This document shows positions 24,658 to 35,318 of a DNA stretch of 64,000 bases, one piece after another. The position numbers and the translations under genes were made by a program. Source of the DNA: Apostichopus japonicus (lineage: Eukaryota > Echinodermata > Holothuroidea > Aspidochirotida > Stichopodidae); contig NC_092562.1 of assembly GCF_037975245.1 (NCBI RefSeq), positions 12,222,001 through 12,286,000 of the forward strand, written 5' to 3'. The notes below the pieces were generated by a model. That model saw nothing but the letters and a program-made list of their open reading frames with translations, was not told the origin of the DNA and searched no databases. The number at the start of each line of letters is the position of its first letter. Within the stretch, counting starts at the first letter, position 1.

Positions 24658-25131
24658 TCAATGGTCTGACCCACTGTTTCTAAAGATCAACCAAAGTGTG
24701 TGTGAGCCAGGAAAATGTTTAGCATGAAGGACAGCATTCTTCCTCTGAAAGTCAGGATCTATCCAGTGAGCAGTTAAGGAAACAAAAGACTCATTAGAAT
24801 GTTGACATGTCCAAATATCTGAAGTGAATGATATGAAAGGTGCACTTGTTGGAAGTAGCTCTATTTTCAGCTTAGCTTTCAAGTCCTCATATGTTTTTGG
24901 AAGCATGACATCTGAAAAGTATCTCCTACTTGGAAGTAAGTAGTTTGGCTGAAGATGTCCAATGAGCTCAATAAAACCCATATCCTCTACAATAGTGAAT
25001 GGCTGATTATCCATAGCAATCATTTTCATTATCTTCTGGTGTATATCCTCTGCTCGCTTATCATTCATATCCCATATCTTTTTCTTCTCCAAGCAATCCT
25101 TCAGTGTTGATTGATGTCCCATCAGCATCAT
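24658..25131 (-). pseudogene. hAT transposase, N-terminal part, truncated
   Basis: An open stretch contains QPFTIVEDMGFIELIGHLQP, SRRYFSDVMLPKTYEDLKAK and FISFTSDIWTCQHSNESFVS followed by LTAHWIDPDFQRKN. The 'PF-x-x-V-x-D-x-x-F' block, the Y-x-P-x-R-R block and the 'T-x-D-I-W-T' strand carrying the first catalytic aspartate are characteristic of ZBED/hAT transposases. It stops soon after, so the rest of the catalytic core and the C-terminal hAT dimerisation domain are absent. It is out of frame with the BED segment upstream. Confidence 0.8.
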
Positions 25132-25382
25132 TTTCCTTTGTTTTGGTGGTGGACATACAGTACATCTAGTTGCTTTTTCTCTGCATTTGATTGTTCTTTA
25201 GCCTGCCTGTATGTTTCAGGATGTTTGGCTTGAAGATGTCTGTGCAAAGGAGAGGTGCTGAAATTCTTCGGCAGACATCCTGGTGGTCCTCTTCTTATAC
25301 CTTTTTTACACAATGTACACTCTGCAATTTCATCAGCCTGATCCTGAACAGTGAAATGCTTCCAAGTAAATGAGGAAGCCAT
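25128..25382 (-). pseudogene. BED-type zinc finger of the hAT element
   Basis: From MASSFTWKHFTVQDQADE the sequence continues with C-T-L-C, then PKNFSTSPLHRHLQAKHP. The aromatic pair W...F, the C-x2-C and H-x4-H ligands and their spacing define a BED finger, the DNA-binding domain of ZBED transposases. A frameshift near 25140-25160 separates it from the transposase segment. Confidence 0.8.
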
Positions 25383-26413
25383 ATTCCAAATCTTATAGTG
25401 AAATAACTTCATTAACAGTACTACTTGTCAGAGAGAAACACTTGCATGAAATGTCCAAGATCCAAACATGTGCATTAGGACCTTAAGAAGTCAAAACAAT
25501 GGATCTTTTTGTGGACCACTACAGTCCATTTCCTGTCTAGAAAGCTGTAAATTGTTACCATTGTTTCTGGTCATGGCAATATGCAAATTGTAATCTTGGC
25601 ACTTTTATAAATAGATGAAGCAATGGACTAGAAGAGTTTCCACCAAATGGGGTGCCAGTCACAGAAAAAACAGTATCTAATTTTCTCACAGAAAGAGATA
25701 TCTCTTGTCACCATGAAAGTTCCTAAAAGTTCATGAAAAACCTAAACCATTAAGTGTTCTAATGAACATTCAATTCCATTTTAAAGGATAGATAAAAGAT
25801 AGATAAGAAGTTTCTTCCACTTCTGGAAAGATACAATGCTTTTTTTCAATTGTTTTTTTTACAGATAATATTGCAGTGTAAAAATTTGTTACCAAATAAT
25901 GAATAATAAAATGACAATTCTAAATCCAGATAGTAGTGTTATTACAACAATTAAATAATCTTTTTATTCAGTATAAAGTATGAGATTTGTAAAATATAGC
26001 TTCCCGTTTTAAAACAAACTTCATAGGTAGTATGCAGTATTTTTCCAGCAAACAAATTTACATACTGTATCAAGCTTGTCAACAATTATATTGTAGTTAT
26101 TTTATTAAAGAATGTAGATTACACCACTTCAAGTCATATTTAATCTCATAAATGGGGTCTTAATTTCACCTTCTTTATAATATGCGTATACCTCACCTAA
26201 GATTTGCTCCTTGTTTCATACTTGTACTTCTTATTAATGACTTTCTTTTGTGTAATGAAAAAATCCGGTTCCGGCCGGATTTTATCCGGCCGGATTTCAT
26301 GTACTATCCGGCAAAATCCGGTTCCGGCCGGATCCAAAAATTTGGATCCGGTGCATCCCTAGATCTAAGCTTATAATATAGTTTACATAGTCTTCATTTA
26401 ATCCAGCTCCATC

Positions 26414-26488
26414 TTAGAAGACAACAGCATATTCTTCTGGATTGTTAAGATGATCTCTAAGAAGCTCATAACACAGAAGATACTCATC
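26414..26488 (-). CDS. Gene A exon 23: end of D2 and stop codon
   Basis: The 75-bp last coding exon has acceptor TTTCCAG. It reads DEYLLCYELLRDHLNNPEEY and ends AVVF-stop. It continues the Q-loop ('VQTQ-DEYLLCYELL') and forms the last helix of the PTP fold. The ZBED hAT insertion starts 52 bp beyond the stop, so the native 3' untranslated region is interrupted or replaced by it. Confidence 0.9.
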   Translation of the reverse strand, partial: DEYLLCYELLRDHLNNPEEYAVVF

Positions 26489-27063
26489 CTGGAAATGAAA
26501 GGAAAATGTAAAACTTACATAAAACATCTACTTAAGGTGGAATGCCACAATATACCTTCACAGTCACACTCTAAAAGTTTGTATTAACCTTAATTATATG
26601 AAGTAACTACCAAGCTTAGCTACAGACGAAGCAGTCAAAGCAATACCATTAATGTTTACTGATCATGTCCTTGTCAGGTGTTTATAACTAAGGATTATCA
26701 TGGTCACATTGAACCCAATCAATCAATAAAATTAACATTGTCATACTTATTGAGATACATATATTAAAATAAAACATGTCACATATAAATAATAGAGTAA
26801 ATCAATATACCTTAACATTTTCACAAACCATGTCACATATAATGAGATAGATCTGTATGTATAAATATGTCAAATACATTTATGATGGAGTACATCAAAT
26901 ATACCTATTCTAGCAAATTTACAATTAAAGGTAGTCTGGATGTACAATACACATAAGTTTAATTCACTAATCCCCCCTCTCACTTACAGCAGGCTTAACA
27001 GTAGCATAACGTTTTATGTCAGTATGTAGTTTCAGTTAAGTGACAGTCAATTCTGATACAAAC

Positions 27064-27199
27064 CTGTGTCTGGACTGCCTTGGGACATTGCTTCCGGAGT
27101 CTATTCAGGCTTTGAAATACATCAACAGCACCCTCTGTCTCAATTCTCTCTAGATTAGAGATAACCATGACATAGACAGCACTCAAACCAATTCCATTA
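27064..27199 (-). CDS. Gene A exon 22: D2 P-loop second half and Q-loop
   Basis: 136 bp, starting at phase 2 and ending at phase 0. Reads NGIGLSAVYVMVISNLERIE and later FQSLNRLRKQCPKAVQTQ. With exon 21 the P-loop is HC-I-N-G-I-G-L-S: the catalytic cysteine is kept but leucine stands where the invariant arginine binds phosphate. The Q-loop VQT is retained. Catalytic loss in D2 is common in receptor PTPs. Confidence 0.92.
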
Positions 27200-27235
27200 C
27201 TGAGAAGAGAAAAGCAGTTTACTAGATAAACACCA

Positions 27236-27544
27236 CATTGTGCAAATGAAGTACTGCAGGGATAGGTCGTTTAGTTCTGACGTATTTGGTGAATTTTCTG
27301 AGTGTCTACTATGATCTAAATTAAAAGAATATGATACATACATGCAATGTACTAAAGCTGGACTGAGACCTTTAATTGTGGTATATATAATGGATTCTCT
27401 GATTGTTTATAATGATTCAGTTTAATAGACAAATGATACATACATGCAATGTACTAAAGCTGTACTAGGGCCTTTAGTTCCGCTGTTTAAAATGTATTCA
27501 CTGATTGTTTGTAATGATTCAGTGTAATAGAAGATGATACATAC
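27236..27544 (-). repeat. Three degenerate tandem copies of the 3' end of exon 21
   Basis: Immediately downstream of exon 21 the last part of the exon and its donor recur at about 27236-27320, 27335-27425 and 27436-27525, in a unit of about 100-107 bp. The two nearer copies still encode SPALVHCM-like or STALVHCM-like ends followed by the same GTATGTATCAT donor sequence. The copy nearest 27236 is much more diverged. Confidence 0.75.
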
Positions 27545-27672
27545 ATGCAATGCACTAAAGCTGGACCAGGGCCTTTAGTTCTTGTGTATTTGATAAACTC
27601 TCTGAGTTTGTGAACATCTGGTTTAATTCCAAGCCATCCATGGAAGGAGAAGTGATCCACCAAAAGTGGCTT
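27545..27672 (-). CDS. Gene A exon 21: D2 WPD-loop region and P-loop start
   Basis: 128 bp, phase 0 to phase 2. It encodes KPLLVDHFSFHGWLGIKPD, then a helix (VHKLREFIKYTRTKG) and PALVHC. The position of the WPD loop reads W-L-G, so the general-acid aspartate is absent. HC marks the start of the P-loop completed by exon 22. Confidence 0.92.
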
Positions 27673-28815
27673 CTAACAAATTAAAAATATATATGCACTG
27701 GTCAATTTAATGCTGCAATGTTTGACACATGTTTAACGAGACATGATGAAGTTAAATATCTCGTTAAGTGAGATTTTACGTTATTATAATAGGTCAAGTT
27801 ATCTGCAATGATACTTCTGCAACAATATATAGATAGAGGTATTAGATCTCTCCCACAGGTAGAGAACTACGAAAGAAATATTAACAAAATCAACACTAGA
27901 AAACTAAAAGGATGTCATAAACAATTTTGAAAGACAAATTTAATTAATTTCACAGTTTCATTTAGTTGTTTAGCATAATTGAAAAACGGATGACTGACTG
28001 TATAGGATATATATATATATATGGACAGAATATAAGACAGATGGTTCTCAAATTTACTATTAGAGCTAGTCCTGATTAACAATAGATATCAAATTATTGA
28101 ATACAAACACATATACCCAAAACATGCTGCTTTATATGTGAATGAGTATCAATATGGAGGGAATTTTGCAAACATTCCAATGGAATTGCTAAGAGAGCTC
28201 TTGACAATTTATAGACTTTACCATTACAAGCATATGTACAGCTTAAAATGTTTGCTCATGATGGACAGGTTCTACTTGTTCATCATGTGACAACAAGAAT
28301 TAAATATATGATGTAAATGTACTCTACTGGAATGAATTATATTACAAGTAAGGCACACTCAATGATTGAGCTACTCTTTATAATTATTATGTGAAGGTTT
28401 AAGGTACCATAAAACTCCCATTACATCAACAGAGTCAAACCTCACACACCAACATAGAAGGACATCTAAGTATATCCTGCCATTTTCTACATATAAAGCA
28501 CATTTTAGTCATATTGGAGACATAAAAAGTCCAAATATGGCAGGTTATTGAAATTAAAGGCCTACTCATATCATACAGCCATGTGGAGACCACACTGCCC
28601 TACACTCTCTACACAGTATCAAAACATTCCTCAACAGTATTGTCTCCATTGTAGTATGCAACAGCACTAACACCCATCAACATGCAGGTTGTTTCTGTTA
28701 TTAACTTTTAATAATTAGCTGTTTGACAAACAAAATGTTTGACAATATACTGTGCCTTATGAAGTGAATCATAACATGAGACTTTATAGTAATATTAATA
28801 TTATTGATGATGAAC

Positions 28816-28950
28816 CTGAGATCTCTTGTGGTTGACTTCAAACTGTCTCCTGGTGAACACATCACTTTTTTCAATCTTCTTACAGATAACAGTCATCAGA
28901 CCATGTGTACCTGTTCCACCCTGACCACCAGGCCAGTAGTCAGTCACCGA
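28816..28950 (-). CDS. Gene A exon 20: D2 central sheet
   Basis: The 135-bp phase-0 exon reads SVTDYWPGGQGGTGTHGLMT, then VICKKIEKSDVFTRRQFEV. 'YWP' and the alternating strands match the PTP core between the E-loop and the WPD loop. Flanked by TTGACAG acceptor and GTTCAT donor. Confidence 0.92.
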
Positions 28951-29814
28951 CTGTCAACAGGAAAGATCAAATATAAATAATCAGTTCTTATTTTGATTTT
29001 GGTGAAACTGTTTGAGCCTTGCTTGTCTCATGTTTCATAGAAAGTTCAAGATTGCTGCCAAAGAATAATGTTAATAAGGTTAAGAAGCATATTCATGCAG
29101 CTCTTTCTCCATTATTTTAACCATATGTTTAATCTACCTCTGCAGGACCAATTTTTCTAATATTCCTTAATGATTAGGTACTTTTGTTTACAACAGAGAA
29201 ATTCTGTTTACATGAATGTAAAACACCTCCACAAACTGTGCTATGCAGTTTATATGAGGTTTTTATGACATTATCTCTTACATTATATGCAAATACAAGA
29301 ACAGTTCATGCAGAGTACTCTGTTGAATTCATGAGATTAACACAGAGACAAACCAAATCACTCTTTTTTTTAAATATCTTGACTGCAATATGATGTAAAT
29401 TCTACTTCCTATATGAATGTACAGAAGGTAAAGCAATTCAGATAAGAAAGCCACTGCTTCTTAAACTTTGAAAAACACACAAGATGGTAAAATCTTTCAA
29501 CTAAACATTTAAGTAAAGAAAGCCATCATTATCAAGTCATAATTGTAATTGTAAATTAGAAGCAGAAGTGGAAATTTATCATACAAATAATATTACATAA
29601 TTTAAAACCAAATGGTCAGTTGGCTTTGTGATTCCCTGCCAAATTTTGTTATAGAACTTCATAGAGCTTCATACTTGTGGTTATCATGTTAACAAGGCTT
29701 TCAGACTTTGAACTTCATTATCCTCAGATGACATTTGATCTCCACCATTTTCAATAGCATTCTTGTGCAAAACAAGTGTGACATAACAATTTGTGATTTT
29801 ACCACTCGTAACTA

Positions 29815-30115
29815 GCACATTTGAGCAACGAAATGTTGCCCACAATTTGTTTGGCAACTTTACACGTATCTCCCTCAACTAATCAGAAAGCTTCTTTCGA
29901 GTATTTTTCAATCACATCCACTGAACTGAGTTTAAGCTTGGAACATAAGTAAACAATATAGTTTTACACTTTTAACTGGCACTTTTTAGCAATGAAATGT
30001 TGCCCCCCATTTGTTTGGCAACTTTACACATGTCAGATTGTCAACCAATCAGAAAGTTTCTTTAAGGTACTTTCAAACACATATGCTACACTGAGTTTAG
30101 GTTTTAAGCAAATAT
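29815..30115. repeat. Intronic two-copy repeat
   Basis: Two blocks of about 130 bp (29820-29945 and 29987-30115) share AACGAAATGTTGCCC/AATGAAATGTTGCCC, TTTGTTTGGCAACTTTACAC, AATCAGAAAG and ACTGAGTTTA. Located in the gene A intron between exons 19 and 20. Confidence 0.75.
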
Positions 30116-30490
30116 ACTGGACCTGCTATTATTCTCATAATATTGAAGACAAGATCTTTTGAATCATATTGTCACAACTAGTATAGATCGAGATATGCTA
30201 CAGTGTTTTACAAAATGTTTGGATGTCTGTTATATGATAGTTCATGTATTAGGACCAGAACTGTAGACTGATATGGCAGTGCCCTCTGCATAAACATTGT
30301 CATATCCAGCCCATTCTACCAGTAGTGGTGACAATAGACAAAAATACTGCATGTTTACATGATAGCATTTTGACATACATAGCATGAATAAGTCAGGCAA
30401 TGTGTTTCGGTTCTTAAAACCTGATTAAAATCTTCCCTAAAATGTGCTCTGGTAATGATCATCTAACAATAAATGTGTTTAAAAACCTAC

Positions 30491-30622
30491 CTCATCAGAG
30501 TCCTCTATGGTGTTCAACATCACAATGGATGTGCACTTGTAATCAAAGACCAGTCTCCAAAAGTCTTCTACAGTTGAGGCCAAAGGGGACTGGGTCATAA
30601 TGATCTCCCTTTCTGAAATGTT
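30491..30622 (-). CDS. Gene A exon 19: D2, substrate-side helix
   Basis: 132 bp, phase 0. Reads [40 protein letters not shown] and DSDE. The 'QSPL..T..DFW.LV' block is the conserved PTP motif before the E-loop. Confidence 0.93.
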
Positions 30623-30859
30623 CTAAAAAGATGAATTATATATGTCATTAGTTCTACAGCAATCTAGGACATAATTGTAGATGTCACACGTTTGGGAAAT
30701 GTTATGAAAGAAATGTAACCTATAACGTTTTCTGAAGTATCCTTATCTTTCATGAGAATTTCAATAACTCATTCTGAAGAAACAACCTGAAAGAAATGTT
30801 TCTATGGACAAATAATAGACAGGAACTCAAACCAGGTAAAGTCCATTTAAAGTACAAAC

Positions 30860-30939
30860 CTTGACAATAGTAGCATTGATGTAATCACTGGAACCAAATA
30901 AGTTGCTTGGAGATTTCAAGACTGGTCTGAATTTGTCCA
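30860..30939 (-). CDS. Gene A exon 18: D2, DYINAT motif
   Basis: 80 bp, phase 1 to 0. Encodes DKFRPVLKSPSNLFGSSDYI then NATIVK, the D2 equivalent of 'SDYINAS', which shapes the phosphotyrosine pocket entrance. Confidence 0.93.
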
Positions 30940-31765
30940 CTGCAACAGAATAATGCAGAAACTTTCTCAAAGTTTGGTTGATAATAATCTAAATAACCTA
31001 CCAAGCTTCGATCAACAATTTGAACAAGCTACATTTTTCAGTCCATTAAAGCATCATCAATGACACTCAACAGTTATTTTTTAGCTATGTTAACAACATG
31101 GTTTCCATGATGAGTCACAATGAGAAAATAAACCCTGAGTCCTCTCCGTATAAACAGAGAATATGGGAAAACTGTAAAAAGGAGCATATTTCCCATGAAA
31201 GTAACTTGTGGTAGAGAGCTATTTGTAAATCTGCTATATGCTTTAATTAAGTCATGAACATTTAATCCATAATCTAAGGTATTGGTATAAGCCTGCACTA
31301 TGTCGTATCAATATTATTTATCCCACGTGTTCTCAAAGAAAAGGGTCAACAGAGACATTGGAGCAATATTTTAAATATGTTACCAAATAGACTGGGTTTT
31401 TAAAATGTGGTTTGGAGGCACTTTATTGGAAGAACATCTGCAAAACATGCTGTCCATGTGTCAAGTGGTTCTGATTCTATTTTGAATGGTACAGACTCTC
31501 CTAACAGAAACTATACACAACGTTGGAATTGAAATTGCCATGAATGGTGAATGTCTCAGATATCCACTTTAGGGAAAGCATAAGCCTGGTGAACACTACA
31601 TCTTCTCTGGTTGTTTATTAATGTATTGTAATGGGAGTTGCTTTACAATCTAGAGCAGTTATGAACATCCTAAGATGTTCCCTTCCATGTTATTAACAAT
31701 TGTCCTGTGTTAGATCAGAACCTGGAATAAGATCAGGGAACCTGTTTTTTATGAAAATAGCTCAC

Positions 31766-31865
31766 CTGGAAGAATATCATGGAACCTATTTTTATGACTA
31801 TTCTCAGATGAAATTCCTGCCAGGCATGAAAAGTCCTCTTGGATTTTGTTATTTTCTTGCAAAAT
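31766..31865 (-). CDS. Gene A exon 17: start of D2
   Basis: This 100-bp exon has acceptor TTTGTTTAG and donor GTGAGC, phase 0 to 1. It reads ILQENNKIQEDFSCLAGISS then ENSHKNRFHDILP. The KNRF..ILP motif is the phosphotyrosine-recognition loop of a PTP domain; it is intact here although the D1 copy is not. It was recognised because exons 16 and 18 do not join in phase without it. Confidence 0.9.
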
Positions 31866-32077
31866 CTAAACAAATTGAAAATGACTTATTTCTTCAAATT
31901 GCATTTAGTTACAAAATATAGTAATAGACCATTCAATTATACAGCATATAGCAGTAATACAGCAATGAGTAATACATTATTTAATTATACAGCATTTTGT
32001 AATATTCCATTTGGTAACGCAATATAAAGCAATTATATAAAATATAGTAATACACCTACATCTAGTATTAAACCAAC

Positions 32078-32206
32078 CTGGAATTCCTTCTTTGACTTCT
32101 TCTTTATTGCTGAGAGGTCCAGTTTCTTGAGTTGATCACATGACATCTGAGAGTCTGGAGACAACATCGCTTCCAACAAAGCATCAAAGATGAACAGATA
32201 CTGGAG
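32078..32206 (-). CDS. Gene A exon 16: end of D1 and interdomain linker
   Basis: 129 bp, phase 0. Reads LQYLFIFDALLEAMLSPDSQ then MSCDQLKKLDLSAIKKKSKK. 'QY.F..DALLEA' is the typical last helix of D1 in receptor PTPs. The Q-loop glutamine before it is lost (exon 15 ends NMVLTK where NMVQT is usual). Confidence 0.92.
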
Positions 32207-32404
32207 CTAAAATCAAAGAAAAGCACATCAACCTCATGCAATGCAAAGGAATTTAGAACTACTTAAAAGCCCTTTAATCATATAGTTATGATACCTTCAT
32301 CGTTTGATATATATGTGACCTTTATTTGATATATGTGACACAATTAAGGTAATAAATGTACCAGTAGCACTAACACCATTACTCTATGTATCAAATATAC
32401 TTAC

Positions 32405-32540
32405 TTTTGTCAGTACCATGTTCACCCTGTCTTTTCTCATTCCTTCTATGACATCAAACACACTTACTTCCTTCTTGGTTTTAATGACATCCATCAGATC
32501 ATAGAGACTAATGAATACACCAGTAGCACCAACACCATTA
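32405..32540 (-). CDS. Gene A exon 15: D1 P-loop second half, arginine missing
   Basis: 136 bp, phase 2 to 0, the same length and phase as the D2 equivalent. Reads NGVGATGVFISLYDLMDVIK, then a helix and RKDRVNMVLTK. With exon 14 the P-loop is H-C-S-N-G-V-G-A-T-G. The catalytic cysteine is present but the invariant arginine is alanine (codon GCT), which should abolish phosphate binding and catalysis as an ordinary PTP. Confidence 0.93.
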
Positions 32541-32871
32541 CTTGAAAAAGGAAAAGAGAAATAAAAAAAGGATAACTTTAGGTTTAAACAATTAACATTT
32601 CTTTTTGTCCACAAGCATCTTAACATAAAACACACATCACCTTTATAATGAGACCATCTTGAATTACTAAGTCTGTCTGGAATGTTACATGAGTACTTCA
32701 TGTGACATTTGCTGGGCTTCAACCATTGCAGGTGATCACAATATTTATAAAGTCAAAGCAGATGTGTGTCAGAGGACCAAACTCTCTGTTACAAGTAAAT
32801 ATTGTTTGATAGAAACCATGTCAGACCAAGGAGAGACAACTGACAACTATATCTAAATGTGGTGGTCTTAC

Positions 32872-33023
32872 CTACAATGGACCAGTAAATGCTTGCCTCC
32901 GTTCTGATGATTCTTGATCTGTTTGATGACAGAGATGAGGTCAGCAGGCTCGGAAGGAACACCTCCATACTTCCAGCACGGAATCTCATACTGTCTTACA
33001 GAAGTAAGCACTTTCTCATTACC
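32872..33023 (-). CDS. Gene A exon 14: D1 WPD-loop region and P-loop start
   Basis: 152 bp, phase 0 to 2. Reads GNEKVLTSVRQYEIPCWKYG then GVPSEPADLISVIKQIKNHQ and KHLLVHCS. The WPD-H-G-V-P motif of active domains is W-K-Y-G-G-V-P, so the general-acid aspartate is replaced. Confidence 0.93.
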
Positions 33024-33853
33024 CTGATGTAACAATGTAATAAATAACACACAAGTGAAGCAGCATTTAGTCAACATTGTATTCCATTATTCTGAACAGA
33101 TCTACTGTAAACAACACAGCCATGTGGGATGGCAACAAATAAAATCTTAATTCATTCACTGTCAAATATTCTTCTTTCATTCTTTGCATCATCATGAGAA
33201 ATGAAACAAGAGTAACAAATGACAGAAGTAAAGGATGATTATTTAGATAGTAATTAAAAGTCAGTCAATTAATCAACCAATTATATAAATCCAATAGAAA
33301 TAACACCTCTGATTCTGTAGATGGTGCTCCTCTACAACATAAGTAACACAGGTACACTATTGTGATGTAATATAGTTAATCTGTTTGATTATCTCATCGG
33401 GGGTACAATATTTTAAGGAAAGTGTAAAATGATACACATTTGCTTCCTCCTTATGTGTCTTTTATAAACTAGTTATAACCCATACATAGCTATTTAGAGA
33501 TGTTTGCCATTCATTTTCTGAGGGTGTGCATTCTGAGAGCTGTTTGACTGCATCGGAACCTTGTACTCACTTTTCTGATTGATGGTATTAAAGTATCTTT
33601 CTATTCTTAACTATTTTGTAATATGAACAGAAAGCCTGTAAGTTTGATAATGTTACTACTTTAAAAACACAACAAAGATATAAGTTAAAGTCTCTGACAA
33701 GTGACAATACAATTAACACAATTCAGGAAACATAATAAGAAGACAATACTACATATATGAATTAACTTTACAACCAAAATCAGTTTCAATGGTCTCTGAC
33801 ATCGTTACATCACATAGTCATTTCAATGCATACATGAACATTAAATCATGTAC

Positions 33854-33973
33854 CTTGAGAACATTCATTTTTCTGACAGTGTGTGTCCTGAAGGCTGTTG
33901 ACTCCATCAGCAAGACAGTGATGTCACAATATTCTTCACTTGTTTTTACTCTGTCTGGCCAGTATTGTGTACC
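33854..33973 (-). CDS. Gene A exon 13: D1 central sheet
   Basis: 120 bp, phase 0. Reads GTQYWPDRVKTSEEYCDITV, LLMESTAFRTHTVRKMNVLK. 'QYWP' is the conserved PTP motif after the E-loop. Confidence 0.93.
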
Positions 33974-34323
33974 CTTAGAATGCTGTTGTAATGAAATGAT
34001 GAAACAAATGCAATATACACACAATTTGTGATATATAATTAATGATACCGCACCTAAGCTATATTGGACAATTTTTTGTTTTTTTCTTTCTCAATAAATT
34101 GCTTCTTTGGTGTTGATGCATAAATGATTGTTGGTCAACACATTCTATTCCATGTAATACTATCCAGTAAACATTTTTTCTGCTATGTTCTTTAAATATC
34201 AAGCTGACAGTTTATTCAAATAAGATACTCAGATAATTAGATCTATGATATTTATTATCTCTGCAGGTTTCCTCTTGGCCTCATTATTCTTCATATTCTA
34301 TTCCATATAATATATTATATTAC

Positions 34324-34421
34324 CTGCTCAGTTCCATGTTTATCTACCAGCATCACTATTGTTTCTACATCTTCCTTCCAAACCATCCTCCAGAAATCAT
34401 TCTTTGTACCTTCCCTCGGTC
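34324..34421 (-). CDS. Gene A exon 12: D1, DFWRMVW motif
   Basis: 98 bp, phase 1 to 0. Reads PREGTKNDFWRMVWKEDVET, IVMLVDKHGTEQ. The 'GP..T..DFWRM.W' block is a core PTP motif. Confidence 0.93.
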
Positions 34422-35281
34422 CTTCAGAACAGTAATAAACATAGACATATCAAACTATTTTACATTTCCTTATTATGAGACATACTGCTCAGTTGTAATA
34501 CTAAAGGGATAATCACAAGTTACCATACAAAAGGATCGAATCACTTAATGGTGGAAATATACTTCCTACAAGAAAGCAGAAGGTAAATAAAAATCAATGC
34601 ACATATTAATTCCATAAAGGAAAATTAATATAAAAACTCTTGTGATATGCAACATTCCTGAAAGTGAAGACGACAGCTACAAATAAGTTTTTCTATTTTC
34701 TTTTCTTTTAACATTGGATACAAGAGAGGCAAAAAGTGACTTAAACAAATAGAGATATTTACAGATATAAGTATGCTCATCAAACAACGACATTTGAAAA
34801 CACAGAGTATGACAGTTCTGAACTTCAATGAATATAGTGAACTCACATACCTAGAAAGAGGCAAAGAACATCATGAACACCTGCAAAACATCTATTGCTT
34901 TAATAAGTAAACCTCCTATAATATTCAGAAAGGATCTGTTCAATCAACTATATTAAACCACAATTTTTATAGATGATTACATAACAATTTTCACAGGAAT
35001 CTGTCTTAAATAGCTAAGAATTGATGTAACTAAAATACAAAAATTTGACAAACATGAGCAGAAACATCTTTTGATACTCTAGAGGGTCACAATATTTGTT
35101 AGAGGAAACAATTCAAGCAGGTCTTCCAAGAAGAACATCAACTTAGACATATTTGCTCGAACACTGCTGATGTTTGTGTTATAAAGAGTACAGGCTCAGA
35201 ATGAATGTTTTACAAGTGATCTATAGAAGTGTTATTGAGGACAGTCATTAGCAAAACTGGAGACTAAAAATGAATACAAAC

Positions 35282-35318
35282 CTTGTGCTGCTATGAAAGA
35301 GACCTTCCCCTGATGGTT
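35282..35318 (-). CDS. Gene A exon 11: D1, small exon with FIAAQG
   Basis: A 37-bp exon, phase 0 to 1, reading NHQGKVSFIAAQ and joining in frame to give AAQGPREGT. It corresponds to the 'Y-I-A-x-Q-G-P' motif. Acceptor TGTTACAG, donor GTTTGT. Confidence 0.9.

Larger units (their letters stand above)
24396..26361 (-). mobile_element. ZBED-type hAT transposon, internally deleted, 1966 bp
   Basis: A perfect 8-bp target duplication, GATCTAAG, flanks it (24388-24395 and 26362-26369). The terminal inverted repeat is TAGGGATGCACCGGAT (16 bp exact). It is followed at both ends by clusters of CCGGCCGGAT-like subterminal repeats, probably transposase binding sites. It carries the minus-strand BED finger and the N-terminal part of a hAT transposase. 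The catalytic half and the C-terminal dimerisation region are missing, so it cannot move itself. It lies 52 bp downstream of the gene A stop codon. Confidence 0.92.

Noticed and set aside
31394-31510. Minus-strand stretch reading VPFKIESEPLDTWTACFADV considered as the exon linking D1 and D2
   Set aside because: No matching donor or phase. The true linker exon was found at 31766-31865, with correct splice sites and the KNRF motif.
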